Assembly: GCA_002364735.1 (NCBI GenBank)
Contig: DEZB01000050.1
Coordinates: 96,795-160,794, forward strand
Length of the DNA: 64,000 nucleotides
Direction of reading: 5' to 3'
Origin: Bacteroidales bacterium UBA3143
Lineage (GTDB): Bacteria > Bacteroidota > Bacteroidia > Bacteroidales > Dysgonomonadaceae
Part shown: one piece after another, positions 8,977 to 18,900 of the stretch
Numbering within the stretch: position 1 is the stretch's first letter
Layout of the letters: each line of letters opens with the position of its first letter
Translations under genes and position numbers: made by a program
The notes under the pieces: model-generated
Database searches by the model: none
The model's input: the letters and a program-made list of their open reading frames with translations, nothing else
Told to the model about the DNA's origin: nothing

Positions 8977-11468
8977 GAAACAAAAATAAAGTCACCACAC
9001 TGGAAAACAGGTTTCCGCTCTTGGCCATTGAAAATAATTGCATCGTCAGTAAAGATGCAGACATCACCATTGCGTTTCAGGTGGAACTGCCTGAACTCTT
9101 TACTGTGACCAGTGATGAATACGATGCCATTCATTCTACCTGGCACAAAGCCGTAAGGGTATTGCCCGATTATACCATCGTGCACAAACAGGATTGGTTT
9201 ATCAAAGAAAACTATCAACCCGATATTCAAAAGGATGCACTGAGCTTTTTATCCCGTTCCTTTGAACGACATTTCAACGAACGTCCGTTTTTAAATCACT
9301 CCTGCTATCTCTATTTGACCAAAACAACAAAAAAGCGCATGCTAGTGCAAAGCAATTTCTCGACGCTTTGTCGTGGAACAATTGTACCCAAAGAAGTGAA
9401 AGACAAAGAATCGATTGTGCGTTTTCTGGAAACAGTGGATCAATTTGAACGAATTATTAACGACAGCGGCTATCTATCCATGAAAAGACTTTCTACCGAT
9501 GAAATAATTGGTGCAGGAGAGCAAAAAGGATTGTTGGAACGCTACTTTTCACTCTACTCAGATGAGCATGCTACGCTTGAAGATATTGCCTTTGGAACAA
9601 ATGAAGTACGCATTGGGGATAATATCCTCTCTGTGCACACCCTTTCGGATACAGATGATTTACCGGCTCGGGTGAGTACCGATAGTCGGTATGAAAAACT
9701 TTCGACGGATCGTTCCGATTGCCGTCTCTCCTTTGCTGCTCCGGTAGGATTACTTTTAACATGCAACCATATTTACAACCAATACCTCTTTATTGATAAC
9801 AGCGATGAGCTTCTGCAAAAGTTTGAAAAGAGTGGTCGTAATATGCACTCGCTCGGGAGATACAGTCGCTCCAACCAAATCAACGAAGCATGGATACAAG
9901 AATACCTTAACGAAGCACATTCACAAGGATTGACTTCCATTCGTGCTCACTTCAACGTTATGGCATGGAGCAACGAACGGGAAGAACTCAAACACATTAA
10001 AAACGATGTGGGCAGTCAATTGGCACTGATGGAGTGTAAACCTCGCCACAACACGGTGGATGCTGCTACGCTTTATTGGGCAGCTATGCCGGGAAACAGT
10101 GCGGACTTTCCTTCCGAAGAGAGTTTTTACACCTTTATCGAACCTGCGTTGTGTTTCTTCTGTGAAGAGACCAACTACAAAAGTTCGCCCTCCCCTTTTG
10201 GAATTAAGATGGTAGATCGTCTCACCGGAAAACCCCTTCATTTAGATATTTCGGATTTGCCGATGAAGCGTGGCATAATAACAAACCGCAACAAATTTAT
10301 TTTAGGTCCCTCGGGAAGTGGAAAGTCCTTTTTCACTAATCACATGGTGCGCCAATATTACGAGCAGGGAGCGCATGTGCTCATGGTTGATACAGGTAAT
10401 TCTTATCAAGGGCTCTGCTCACTTATCAACCGTAAAACTAATGGTGATGATGGAATTTATATCACTTATACGGAAGAGAATCCCATTTCGTTTAACCCGT
10501 TTTATACGGATGATTACCTGTTCGATGTAGAGAAAAAAGAGAGTATCAAAACACTCATATTAACCCTTTGGAAAAGGGATGATGAACCGCCCACACGTTC
10601 GGAAGAGGTGGCACTTTCCAATGCTGTTTCACGCTATATACAGCGCATTAAAAATGATCGGAGCATAACGCCCTGTTTCAATACTTTCTATGAATATGTG
10701 CAAGGAGATTATCGCAAGGTATTGGAACTAAAAAACGTTAGGGAGAAAGATTTTGATCTGGACGGCTTTATTAACGTACTAGAACCCTATTATAAGGGAG
10801 GTGAATATGACTTTTTGCTCAATTCGGATAAAGCTCTTGACCTATTTTCCAAACGGTTTATCGTTTTTGAAATTGATGCGATTAAAGACCACAAAATTCT
10901 CTTCCCGATAACAACCATTATCATCATGGAGGTTTTTATCAGCAAAATGCGCCGATTAAAAGGTATCCGTAAATTAATCCTGATTGAAGAGGCTTGGAAA
11001 GCGATTGCATCAGCGAATATGGCGGGTTACATCAAGTATTTGTACAAAACCGTTCGTAAGTATTTTGGGGAAGCCATTGTGGTCACCCAGGAGGTGGATG
11101 ACATTATTCAATCGCCCATTGTGAAAGAGAGTATTATCAATAACAGCGATTGTAAAATCCTGTTGGATCAACGTAAGTACCTGAACAAATTCGATGATAT
11201 TCAAACAATGCTCGGACTTACCGAAAAAGAGAAGTCGCAAATTCTTTCTATCAATATGAATAACGCTGCGAATCGCCTTTACAAAGAGGTTTGGATTGGT
11301 TTGGGAGGAACACAATCTGCGGTGTATGCTACGGAAGTTTCCGCAGAAGAATACCTGACTTATACCACGGAAGAGACCGAGAAAATGGAGGTGATGGAAC
11401 TGGCAGAAAAGCTAGACGGCAACATTGAATTGGCCATTAAACAATTGGCTGAACGTAAAAGAGGATAA
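8973..11468 (+). CDS. traG: Conjugation ATPase TraG (VirB4 family)
   Basis: 831 residues. The first half is the family N-terminal domain; the ATPase core begins with Walker A LGPSGSGKS near residue 444 and has a Walker B-like ILIEEAW near 668, followed by KTVRKYFGEAIVVTQE, a stretch well conserved in Bacteroides TraG. It powers assembly of the conjugation machine at the inner membrane. The length is normal for the family and no break is seen. It overlaps traF by 4 bp. A gap of 56 bp follows before traI; the small traH seen in some elements is not present here. Confidence 0.93.
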   Translation: MRNKNKVTTLENRFPLLAIENNCIVSKDADITIAFQVELPELFTVTSDEYDAIHSTWHKAVRVLPDYTIVHKQDWFIKENYQPDIQKDALSFLSRSFERHFNERPFLNHSCYLYLTKTTKKRMLVQSNFSTLCRGTIVPKEVKDKESIVRFLETVDQFERIINDSGYLSMKRLSTDEIIGAGEQKGLLERYFSLYSDEHATLEDIAFGTNEVRIGDNILSVHTLSDTDDLPARVSTDSRYEKLSTDRSDCRLSFAAPVGLLLTCNHIYNQYLFIDNSDELLQKFEKSGRNMHSLGRYSRSNQINEAWIQEYLNEAHSQGLTSIRAHFNVMAWSNEREELKHIKNDVGSQLALMECKPRHNTVDAATLYWAAMPGNSADFPSEESFYTFIEPALCFFCEETNYKSSPSPFGIKMVDRLTGKPLHLDISDLPMKRGIITNRNKFILGPSGSGKSFFTNHMVRQYYEQGAHVLMVDTGNSYQGLCSLINRKTNGDDGIYITYTEENPISFNPFYTDDYLFDVEKKESIKTLILTLWKRDDEPPTRSEEVALSNAVSRYIQRIKNDRSITPCFNTFYEYVQGDYRKVLELKNVREKDFDLDGFINVLEPYYKGGEYDFLLNSDKALDLFSKRFIVFEIDAIKDHKILFPITTIIIMEVFISKMRRLKGIRKLILIEEAWKAIASANMAGYIKYLYKTVRKYFGEAIVVTQEVDDIIQSPIVKESIINNSDCKILLDQRKYLNKFDDIQTMLGLTEKEKSQILSINMNNAANRLYKEVWIGLGGTQSAVYATEVSAEEYLTYTTEETEKMEVMELAEKLDGNIELAIKQLAERKRG

Positions 11469-11524
11469 GTGTCACGCAACACGAAAATAGATAGGAATTT
11501 AACCCTTAAAAAACCAAAGCAACA

Positions 11525-12154
11525 ATGAAAACTAAAATTATAATTCTGATGGTAGGATTGGCACTGTTTTACACCAAACATGCCCATGCTCAATTTATTG
11601 TGAACGATCCGATAAACGTGGCAACGAGTATCGGGAATACGGTAAAGGAAATTATACAAACCTCCAAAACGGTGAAAAACACGATGGACAACTTCCGGGA
11701 AGTGGAAAAACTGTATGCTCAGGGCAAAGAGTATTATGATGCGCTGCAAAAAGTAAACAACCTGGTTAAAGATGCCCGCAAAGTGCAACAAACCATTTTA
11801 ATGGTGGGCAACATTTCGGATATCTATGTAAACAGTTACCGTCGGATGCTGAACGATAAAAACTTTTCGCACGATGAGCTTATGGCCATCGCTTTTGGCT
11901 ATGCCCAACTATTGGATGAAAGTACGGAATTGCTGAAAGAGCTCAAAGTGGTAACAACGGCAACATCGCTTTCCATGAGTGATAAGGAGCGGATGGATAT
12001 CATTGAGCGGATCCATAGTGAAGTGAGTGAGTATAGGAATTTGGTTGGCTATTACACCAACAAAAACATCTCTATCAGCTACCTGCGCGCCAAAAAAGCA
12101 AATGATTCTCAGCGCATATTGGATTTATATGGTACAAACGAAAGATATTGGTAA
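11525..12154 (+). CDS. traI: Conjugal transfer protein TraI (DUF4141)
   Basis: 209 residues with a clear signal peptide (cut after AHA, residues about 1-22), so it is periplasmic. The mature part is helical and has 'NDPINVATSIGNTVKEI' at its start, the mark of the family, with coiled-coil potential between 40 and 110. It corresponds in place to VirB5-like proteins. The next gene, traJ, begins 3 bp after its stop. Confidence 0.88.
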   Translation: MKTKIIILMVGLALFYTKHAHAQFIVNDPINVATSIGNTVKEIIQTSKTVKNTMDNFREVEKLYAQGKEYYDALQKVNNLVKDARKVQQTILMVGNISDIYVNSYRRMLNDKNFSHDELMAIAFGYAQLLDESTELLKELKVVTTATSLSMSDKERMDIIERIHSEVSEYRNLVGYYTNKNISISYLRAKKANDSQRILDLYGTNERYW

Positions 12155-12157
12155 GCT

Positions 12158-13192
12158 ATGAATTTTGAAAATTTACATCAACTATTACGTGAACTCTATG
12201 TGGATATGTTGCCACTGGTTGCAGATATGGCAGGGGTTGCAAAAGGGATAGCCGGATTGGGTGCGTTGTTTTACATCGCCTATCGGGTTTGGTCAAGTCT
12301 TGCCCAGGCTCAACAGATAGATGTGTTCCCTCTGCTTCGTCCTTTTGCTTTGGGATTGTGCATCATGTTTTTCCCGACAATTGTGTTGGGTAGTATCAAT
12401 GGCATTTTATCTCCTGTTGTCCAAGGCACTGGAAAATTACTGGAAACACAAACCCTTGACATGAAACAATTCAGGGAACAACGTGATGAGTTGGAACGAG
12501 CTGCCTTATTGCGTGACCCGGAAACGGCTTATTTGGTCAGCAACGAGGAGTTTGATAAGAAACTGGATGAACTCTCCGGATTAAACCCCAAACACCTTGT
12601 GACGATGACCTCTATGTATTACGAAAGAGGTATGTACAAAATGAAAAAATCGATATCGGATGTGTTTCGTTCTCTGTTGGAGTTGATTTTTCAAGCAGCA
12701 GGATTAATTATCGATACCATTCGTACATTTTTTCTGATTGTTTTATCCATTTTAGGCCCCATTGTGTTTGCTCTGGCTGTTTGGGATGGATTACAACAAT
12801 CACTCGTAACGTGGTTGAGCCGCTACATTTCAACTTACCTATGGCTTCCGGTTTCAGATCTGTTCAGCTCGATGATGATGCGCATTCAACAATTGATGAT
12901 GCAAAAAGATATCGAGGCTTTGCAGGATCCCACCTTTATTCCCGATATGAACAATGCTGTCTATATCATCTTTTTGCTGATTGGCATTATCGGGTTTTTC
13001 ACGGTTCCTACCGTTAGCGGATGGATTGTGGAAGCGGGTGGTGGAATGGGTAATTATGGTAAGAACATCAATCAATCTTCGCAAAAAGCTGGTGCACTAG
13101 CCGGCTCGGGTGGTAAAATGGCTGCCGGAGCGGGTGGTTCAGTGGCCGGAAATGTCGGGGGAAGAGTTAAAGGGGCGCTGAAGAAAGGGTGA
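12158..13192 (+). CDS. traJ: Conjugative transposon protein TraJ (VirB6-like)
   Basis: 344 residues with several membrane helices (roughly 25-50, 68-90, 175-215, 265-290). It ends in a glycine/alanine-rich tail from about residue 305 (SGGKMAAGAGGS and similar). This is the polytopic inner-membrane channel protein of the transfer apparatus. It follows traI by 3 bp. The flexible Gly tail is usual for TraJ. A 156-bp non-coding stretch with short GA-rich repeats separates it from traK. Confidence 0.88.
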   Translation: MNFENLHQLLRELYVDMLPLVADMAGVAKGIAGLGALFYIAYRVWSSLAQAQQIDVFPLLRPFALGLCIMFFPTIVLGSINGILSPVVQGTGKLLETQTLDMKQFREQRDELERAALLRDPETAYLVSNEEFDKKLDELSGLNPKHLVTMTSMYYERGMYKMKKSISDVFRSLLELIFQAAGLIIDTIRTFFLIVLSILGPIVFALAVWDGLQQSLVTWLSRYISTYLWLPVSDLFSSMMMRIQQLMMQKDIEALQDPTFIPDMNNAVYIIFLLIGIIGFFTVPTVSGWIVEAGGGMGNYGKNINQSSQKAGALAGSGGKMAAGAGGSVAGNVGGRVKGALKKG

Positions 13193-13196
13193 TTTT

Positions 13197-13260
13197 AGAA
13201 ACTAGAAACTAGAGACAAGGAACTAGAAAGTCGAGATTCGAGACTCGGAAATAGAAAAGC
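13197..13260. repeat. Degenerate GAAACTAGA-type repeats between traJ and traK
   Basis: Short direct repeats of the form GAAACTAGA / GAGACAAGGAACTAGA, then AGTCGAGATTCGAGACTCGG, run for about 60 bp inside the tra operon. The GAGTCTCGAATCTCGACT-type part is also self-complementary. No gene is seen between 13193 and 13348. Confidence 0.5.
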
Positions 13261-13348
13261 TCCGTTTTATCTTCTCACATCGTCTATAATTAATAACAAA
13301 TTACGAAAAAACAAAATCGCAAAAACGCAAAAAAACAATTTTAAAAAT

Positions 13349-13972
13349 ATGGAATTCAAATCATTAACAAACATCGAAACATCTTTTAAACAGATACGGC
13401 TGTATGCTTTGCTCTTTGTCTGCTTATGCATTGTGGTGTGCGGTTTTGCCTTGTGGCAATCGTACGCTTTTGCTCAAGCGCAGCGAGAGAAAGTATATGT
13501 CCTGGACGGCGGAAAATCATTGATGCTTGCTCTATCGCAAGATGTCGCCTTGAACCGTCCGGTTGAAGCACGCGAACATATTCGTCGTTTTCACGAACTG
13601 TTTTTCACGCTTTCACCCGATAAACAAGCCATTGAAAACAACATGAAACGTGCTTTTGATATTTCGGATAAATCAACTTATGATTATTACAAAGATTTGG
13701 CTGAAAAAGGATATTACAACCGTATTATTTCAGGAAATATTCAGCAACGCATCGAAATTGACAGTATCCTTTGTGATTTTGATACACATCCTTATGATGT
13801 GCATACCTATGCACGACAGTTTATTATTCGTTCGAGTAACATTACTGAACGGACACTGGTAACCACCTGTCGTTTGCAAAACTCGGTTCGTTCGGACAAC
13901 AATCCTCAGGGATTTGTATTGGAAAACTTTCGGGTACTCGAAAACCGTGATATCAGCACAAAAAAACGATAA
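13349..13972 (+). CDS. traK: Conjugative transposon protein TraK
   Basis: 207 residues. It starts with MEFKSLTNIETSFKQIRLY, a family hallmark, then one membrane helix (17-37) and a periplasmic domain. This is the VirB8-like scaffold of the Bacteroides conjugation machine. It precedes traL, whose ATG comes 4 bp after the traK stop. Length and order are normal. Confidence 0.92.
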   Translation: MEFKSLTNIETSFKQIRLYALLFVCLCIVVCGFALWQSYAFAQAQREKVYVLDGGKSLMLALSQDVALNRPVEAREHIRRFHELFFTLSPDKQAIENNMKRAFDISDKSTYDYYKDLAEKGYYNRIISGNIQQRIEIDSILCDFDTHPYDVHTYARQFIIRSSNITERTLVTTCRLQNSVRSDNNPQGFVLENFRVLENRDISTKKR

Positions 13973-13976
13973 AACT

Positions 13977-14225
13977 ATGGGACGCTATTACGATAAACTA
14001 CATTTTGCTCTTCGGCGCAAGTTTGATAAACTTTCTCCGAAAGCACACCGCAGGTTACTTTATACCTTACTTATCATTTACGGTTTGCTGTCTTGTTATT
14101 TTATTGCACAATTCTTTGTGCGCCCGAAAGAACAACCCGTGATGGAAAAGCTTATTCAGCGGCCTATCCAAACGGATAGCCTACTCAATTTTCAACAAAA
14201 ACAATTGTACGACCATGACAAGTAA
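13977..14225 (+). CDS. traL: Conjugal transfer protein TraL
   Basis: 82 residues. The frame is open from 13914, but that part overlaps traK; the ATG at 13977 gives the expected MGRYYDKL start. There is a basic N-terminal region, one membrane helix (about 30-50), and a short polar tail. TraL is a small inner-membrane protein of the transfer machine with no assigned reaction. Its end overlaps the traM start by 11 bp. Confidence 0.8.
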   Translation: MGRYYDKLHFALRRKFDKLSPKAHRRLLYTLLIIYGLLSCYFIAQFFVRPKEQPVMEKLIQRPIQTDSLLNFQQKQLYDHDK

Positions 14226-15507
14226 CAATCAGATTAACAACAAAGAGCTCTCTGACAAAGAGCGAGCACAACTAAAGAAAGTAATGTTTTTTGGAGCATT
14301 GGGAGTGATTTTCCTGCTTGCTATGTGGTTTATTTTTAAACCCTCGCAAACGCAGAAAGAGGAGGACGAAACAGGCATAGGTTTGAATCAAGCCATTCCG
14401 CAAGCTGCCGATGATGCCCTAATCGATGATAAGCAAAATGCTTATAAAGCTCAAATTTATGAAGAAAAAGAACAGGAGCGTCAAGCAGGGATTAATAATT
14501 TATCGGATCATTTTGTTCTGCAAACAGAAGCAGCGGATACGCAGCTTATAGAAAATCAAAATGAAAATAACGAAATTAATCAATCGGTGGCGCATTACCA
14601 ATCGGCACAACGTGAATTGACTTCATTCTACGGAGAACCGTCTTACGATGAAGAGAAAAAGGAGATGCAAGATGAGATAGATACCCTAAAAGAAGCGCTA
14701 TACGAGTTACAAGAACTACAAGAGAGTAACAACACCGTAGATGAACAGATGAAATTGATGGAGAAATCCTATGAAATGGCTGCCCGATATCTTCCGCAAA
14801 CTTCCAACACAGGAGCTTCTCCTTTTACTACAGCCATTGAACGACCAATGGAAGAAAAAGAGGTTACTCACTCTGGAAGCACCAATTTACCGCTACTAAC
14901 GGTTGCTGCGGATGATAAATCGGTCGTTTCATCGCTCTATCGAGAGATTTCAGATTCGTTATTTATCAACCAACAGTTTCAGGAGCGCAACCGTGCTTTC
15001 TATACAGCTACAGAAACCGGTGATGATATTCCTGATAAAAACACTTTAAGGGTGACCGTTCATGAAACGGTAACGCTCGGCGTGGGCGAAACAGTGCGAT
15101 TGCGACTTATGGAAACGGCACGTATAGCCACTATGATTATTCCGAAAAATAGTCTTTTAACTGCCACTGCAAGGTTACAAGGTAATCGCATGTTTCTATC
15201 TGTTTCAAGCATTGAACACCGAGAGCGCATTATTGGCGTAAAGTTATCGGCGTATGAATTGGATGGACAGGAAGGTCTTTTTATTCCGGGTTCAGCAGAA
15301 ATAAGTGCCGTTAAGGAAATTGCTGCCGGTATGGGACAATCCACAGGGACGAGTTTCACATTTACTTCTTCTGCCGGTCAGCAGTTGGCAGCCGATGCTG
15401 GTAAAAGTATTTTACAGGGAGCTTCAAAATACTTTGGCAATAAAATGCGAGAAGTGAAAATAACGCTGAAAGCAGGGCATCAACTTTACCTTGTTCAACA
15501 AAAATAA
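14215..15507 (+). CDS. traM: Conjugative transposon protein TraM (VirB10-like)
   Basis: 430 residues. It has a cytoplasmic N-terminus, one membrane helix (about 23-42), a long polar periplasmic linker with coiled-coil potential (150-190), and a C-terminal conserved domain (about 275-425) of TraM type. It should link the inner- and outer-membrane parts of the channel. It overlaps traL by 11 bp and is followed 41 bp later by traN. No break is seen. Confidence 0.9.
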   Translation: MTSNNQINNKELSDKERAQLKKVMFFGALGVIFLLAMWFIFKPSQTQKEEDETGIGLNQAIPQAADDALIDDKQNAYKAQIYEEKEQERQAGINNLSDHFVLQTEAADTQLIENQNENNEINQSVAHYQSAQRELTSFYGEPSYDEEKKEMQDEIDTLKEALYELQELQESNNTVDEQMKLMEKSYEMAARYLPQTSNTGASPFTTAIERPMEEKEVTHSGSTNLPLLTVAADDKSVVSSLYREISDSLFINQQFQERNRAFYTATETGDDIPDKNTLRVTVHETVTLGVGETVRLRLMETARIATMIIPKNSLLTATARLQGNRMFLSVSSIEHRERIIGVKLSAYELDGQEGLFIPGSAEISAVKEIAAGMGQSTGTSFTFTSSAGQQLAADAGKSILQGASKYFGNKMREVKITLKAGHQLYLVQQK

Positions 15508-15548
15508 GTATCACCATTCATTCTAAGAACAAATAATTTAAACACAAA

Positions 15549-16481
15549 ATGAAATCAAAAAAAATAATTGTAGCTATCGTTCTCTTTCTGGGCATCCTAT
15601 CAATAAATGCTCAATCGTCCGGTGAACTATATTCGGGAGTAAGTCAAACCGTTCCAAATTCTTCGGTTGTATTACCTTATGCGTTGGAAGTAACCTATGA
15701 GAAAACTTCACACCTGATCTTCCCTTCACCCATTCGTTACGTTGATTTGGGAAGTGATAATTTGATTGCAGGGAAAGCGGAAGATGCCGAAAATGTGTTG
15801 CGCGTGAAAGCAACTGTAAGAGATTTTGAAACTGAAACCAACCTATCGGTTATTTGTAATGATGGCAGTTTGTATGCTTTCAATGTTATCTACTCAAATG
15901 AACCGAAGCAGTTAACCGTAGAGATGCAAGATTTTTTACATTCTAAAGTTTTAAACGGGTCAGGCAATTTACCTGGTAACAAAAGCTCGGTTTATTTCTC
16001 AGAGCTGGGCAATGTATCTCCGTTATTGGTCCAACTCATTATGAAAACCATTTGGCACAATAACAATCGGGAGATAAAACATATCGGCAGTAAAAACTTT
16101 GGGGTGCAATTCCTTTTGCGTGGGCTATATACCCACAATGGATTGCTCTACTTTCACACTCTGATAAACAACCAAAGTAACATGTTTTATAACGTGGATT
16201 TTACCACCTTCAAAGTGGTGGATAAAAAGATTGCCAAACGAACGGCTATTCAAGAAGTCGTACTTCAACCTGTTCGTTCTTTTAACGATGTGAAAAGCAT
16301 TCGGGGAAACACTACGGAGCGTTCCGTTTTTGTATTGCAACAATTTACATTGCCCAATGACAAAGTCCTTTTGGTTACACTTTTTGAGCAGAACGGCGGT
16401 CGTCATCAAACGTTTGTATTAGAAAACGAGGATTTAATTCGTGCTAAATCGATTGATCACTTAAAGATGAAATTCCAATGA
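15549..16481 (+). CDS. traN: Conjugative transposon protein TraN (DUF4138, VirB9-like)
   Basis: 310 residues with a signal peptide (about 1-21, ending INAQ) and a mature domain of DUF4138 type. The early 'YEKTSHLIFPSPIRYVDLGS' pattern is a reliable mark of TraN. It is periplasmic and probably attached to the outer-membrane ring with TraM. Its stop overlaps the traO start by 4 bp. Confidence 0.92.
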   Translation: MKSKKIIVAIVLFLGILSINAQSSGELYSGVSQTVPNSSVVLPYALEVTYEKTSHLIFPSPIRYVDLGSDNLIAGKAEDAENVLRVKATVRDFETETNLSVICNDGSLYAFNVIYSNEPKQLTVEMQDFLHSKVLNGSGNLPGNKSSVYFSELGNVSPLLVQLIMKTIWHNNNREIKHIGSKNFGVQFLLRGLYTHNGLLYFHTLINNQSNMFYNVDFTTFKVVDKKIAKRTAIQEVVLQPVRSFNDVKSIRGNTTERSVFVLQQFTLPNDKVLLVTLFEQNGGRHQTFVLENEDLIRAKSIDHLKMKFQ

Positions 16482-17047
16482 AAAAGATAGTAATGCTTTT
16501 TGTGCTGGCAGTGGCTTTCACTACCACTATGCATGCACAACGACTTCTACCCGGACAGCGTGGGCTACAACTTTCCCTTGGTCTGCCCATAGCTGAAAGT
16601 AAATTGTTTGATAACGGCAATTTCATTGCCGGACTTTCTCTAACGATTAATCACAAACTGGCCAATCATTGGCTCGTTGGATTGGAGTACAACAAAAAAC
16701 ATTTTGCATATCGTGCTGAGCAAATTCCTGTTGAAACATTTGTTATTGAAGGGGGCTATATGGTAAATCTTTTTGCGGATGCAGGTAAAAATCTGTTATT
16801 AAATACAGGTATTACAGCAGTTGGAGGTTATGAAATTATTAATCAAAGTGAAAGTCTGCTCTATGATGGTGCCACTCTTTTAGACAGGAACCGATTTGTA
16901 TATGGCGGTGCCTATCATTTGGCATTGGATCTGTTTGTAACGGATAATCTGATTTTATTTATAAAAGGAAAATGTAATCTTCTTTGGAACAGTGATGTGG
17001 AAATGTTTCGTCCACAGATAGGGGCTGGGATTCGAATAGTTTTTTAA
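16478..17047 (+). CDS. traO: Conjugal transfer protein TraO
   Basis: 189 residues. A signal peptide (1-20, ending MHAQR) is followed by GLQLSLGLP and alternating hydrophobic strands to a terminal phenylalanine (RIVF), the sign of a small outer-membrane beta-barrel. This matches TraO of Bacteroides conjugative transposons. It overlaps traN by 4 bp. Confidence 0.88.
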   Translation: MKKIVMLFVLAVAFTTTMHAQRLLPGQRGLQLSLGLPIAESKLFDNGNFIAGLSLTINHKLANHWLVGLEYNKKHFAYRAEQIPVETFVIEGGYMVNLFADAGKNLLLNTGITAVGGYEIINQSESLLYDGATLLDRNRFVYGGAYHLALDLFVTDNLILFIKGKCNLLWNSDVEMFRPQIGAGIRIVF

Positions 17048-17066
17048 AATGGAAAGGAATATAACA

Positions 17067-17516
17067 ATGAAAGAAAAAAGTACAATGAGAAATAAAACAG
17101 GAAATCTTATGAAGATAATGAGTGTGTTGGGTATTTCGTTACTCCTATTTGCATGCAACAGTGCATTGGATGTTCAGCAATCGTATGAATTTGATGTAGA
17201 GGTTATGCCGTTACCAAAAAATATCAAACAGAACGAAATCGTAGAAATTAGATGTTCTCTAACAGAAGAGGGTAATTTTATAGATAATCGTTATACCATT
17301 CGCTTTTTTCAGTTTGACGGTAATGGAAAATTACATTTGGGACAAGATGGTGAAGCATTTTTGCCAAACGATCGTTACGAATTGCCTAATAAGGAGTTTC
17401 GTATGTATTATACTTCTCTGGGCAATAAAAGTCACGCTTTTGAGGTGGTCATTGAAAATAGTTTTGGCAGGGCAAAAACTTTGGAGTTTAGGGTGAATGC
17501 GAAAAGTGAAGAATGA
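17067..17516 (+). CDS. traQ: Conjugal transfer protein TraQ (DUF3872), lipoprotein
   Basis: About 149 residues with a lipobox LLFAC near the end of the signal peptide, so it is a lipoprotein. The mature part has 'ALDVQQSYEFDVEVMP', the mark of DUF3872/TraQ. The frame opens at 17049, but AAAGGA stands 8 nt before the ATG at 17067, which also gives a more normal signal length; 17085 is a further choice. The primase gene traP, present before traQ in the reference set, is absent. This is the last gene of the tra operon; a strong terminator hairpin follows at 17591. Confidence 0.85.
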   Translation: MKEKSTMRNKTGNLMKIMSVLGISLLLFACNSALDVQQSYEFDVEVMPLPKNIKQNEIVEIRCSLTEEGNFIDNRYTIRFFQFDGNGKLHLGQDGEAFLPNDRYELPNKEFRMYYTSLGNKSHAFEVVIENSFGRAKTLEFRVNAKSEE

Positions 17517-17590
17517 AAAAAGGAGTTTTAACGATTACATTTGGAACTAAAAGAATATATCAAAAGCTTTGAAATATCCTTTTCTATTTT

Positions 17591-17630
17591 TTGTTTTAAA
17601 GCTCAAAAAACATTTTGAGCTTTAAAACAA
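17591..17630. terminator. Perfect 18-bp hairpin after traQ, likely two-way terminator
   Basis: The arms 17591-17608 and 17613-17630 are exact complements with a 4-base loop. The arms end in runs of T and A, so the hairpin works as an intrinsic terminator in either direction. It sits between the convergent traQ and ardC genes. Confidence 0.8.
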
Positions 17631-17666
17631 ATTTATTATTTGATGCAAATAGCAAAAGATATTATA

Positions 17667-17685
17667 ATTGCATGCTGCATGCAAT
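17667..17685. repeat. 19-bp palindrome ATTGCATGC-T-GCATGCAAT
   Basis: Perfect 9+1+9 symmetry in the gap between the terminator and the 3' end of ardC. It has the size of a dimeric-protein operator, but no promoter is obvious beside it. Confidence 0.5.
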
Positions 17686-17729
17686 CACAATTAAAATACT
17701 GCACTGAATAATAGTTTGAGAAGTGACTT

Positions 17730-18740
17730 TTAAATTATCACTCTTTCTCTTTCTCTTATCTGTCTAATCTCTGAAGTGTTTTGCATATTTACATGTTCAA
17801 TAATATAATTACTTGCTTTTACCACATCATCCAATACACTAAAAACAAAATCCGGAGATTGTTTTAATACCTTTATCCAGCCATTTAAGTAAGTAACACT
17901 CTCTATGCTCGGCTCAGCAAATATGCTCAATTGCGTACCTACAAATGCAGCTGTAAGCTCTGCTATTATCTCTTCGCGTGAATAATCATTGTCTCCATAG
18001 ACTTTACCCATTGTTCTGTTTAATCGTTCTTCTTTAGCCGAACAATGCGTCATTTCGTGCAAAAGTACGTGATAAAAGTTATGATGATTAGGAAATTGAT
18101 TTTTAACAGGACAAACAATCAAATCATCACTTGGAGAATAATAAGCCCGGTTTTGTTTCTTTAAAATTATATCGCATACCCATGAATTATCTTCAATCAT
18201 TCTATCCAATTGGAGACTATTAAACAGTGTATCAACTGTAAACTCACTCTCTGTAGAATTAAACTTATCAACCAATTTCTTAAATTCATCTTCATAAACA
18301 AATGCAAAATTTGTTTGGTCAAGATTAAATACGTTATAATTTTTCAGATAAGATATCAAACGCCAATCCTTTTTCTCTTCGTCAGTTAGTAAGTTATAAT
18401 CGTCTATATTTATTCTTTTGTTGTTTTCTCGATAGTGCACAAGAAAGTTTTTATAATATATCGGAAATGATTTTTCATTTTTGGTAATCTTAATTTCAAG
18501 TTCTCTACATTGATTAAATGTCAAAAACAGGGGTGTTTTATATCCTTCCCATGAACATGCAAGTAATAAGAGAAAAGCATTTCCACTGGTATATTTACGC
18601 CCCGTATAATTTTGTGGATAAAAATTTATTTTACCACCTACATCAAACCAGGGTTTTTCCCATTTCTCGGATTTCATCTCTTCCATTTTTCTTATCAGAA
18701 TATCGGCAAATCTTTCTGCTAATTGATTATTTGTTTTCAT
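17730..18740 (-). CDS. ArdC-type antirestriction protein (ssDNA-binding plus zincin metallopeptidase)
   Basis: About 336 residues from the ATG at 18740. The N-terminal part (to about 120) has the KWEKPWF...NFYPQNYTGRKYTSGNA pattern of the DUF1738/ArdC single-strand DNA-binding domain. The C-terminal part has the zinc protease motif HEMTH, followed by AKEERLNR and an EEIIAELTAAFVG helix. ArdC proteins guard incoming conjugative DNA against restriction. The frame continues up to 18863 but the start at 18740 matches the usual family N-terminus. It faces the tra operon and lies next to a conjugation module, which fits its job. The region upstream (18741-19400) forms many inverted repeats and may be its leader. 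Confidence 0.85.
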   Translation of the reverse strand: MKTNNQLAERFADILIRKMEEMKSEKWEKPWFDVGGKINFYPQNYTGRKYTSGNAFLLLLACSWEGYKTPLFLTFNQCRELEIKITKNEKSFPIYYKNFLVHYRENNKRINIDDYNLLTDEEKKDWRLISYLKNYNVFNLDQTNFAFVYEDEFKKLVDKFNSTESEFTVDTLFNSLQLDRMIEDNSWVCDIILKKQNRAYYSPSDDLIVCPVKNQFPNHHNFYHVLLHEMTHCSAKEERLNRTMGKVYGDNDYSREEIIAELTAAFVGTQLSIFAEPSIESVTYLNGWIKVLKQSPDFVFSVLDDVVKASNYIIEHVNMQNTSEIRQIRERERVII

Positions 18741-18900
18741 AATGTTGAATTTTGAATGTTGTTGAATATTTTTTAATGCGGTACATATCTTAAGGGGGAG
18801 TTTTTGTTTTCTATCCATTTTATGTTTTCCGCTAAATTGACTTTTTTTTAATGCGTTCATCATAGAGCCGTCGGGGTATGTTTTTTGTTTAAGGCTATAA

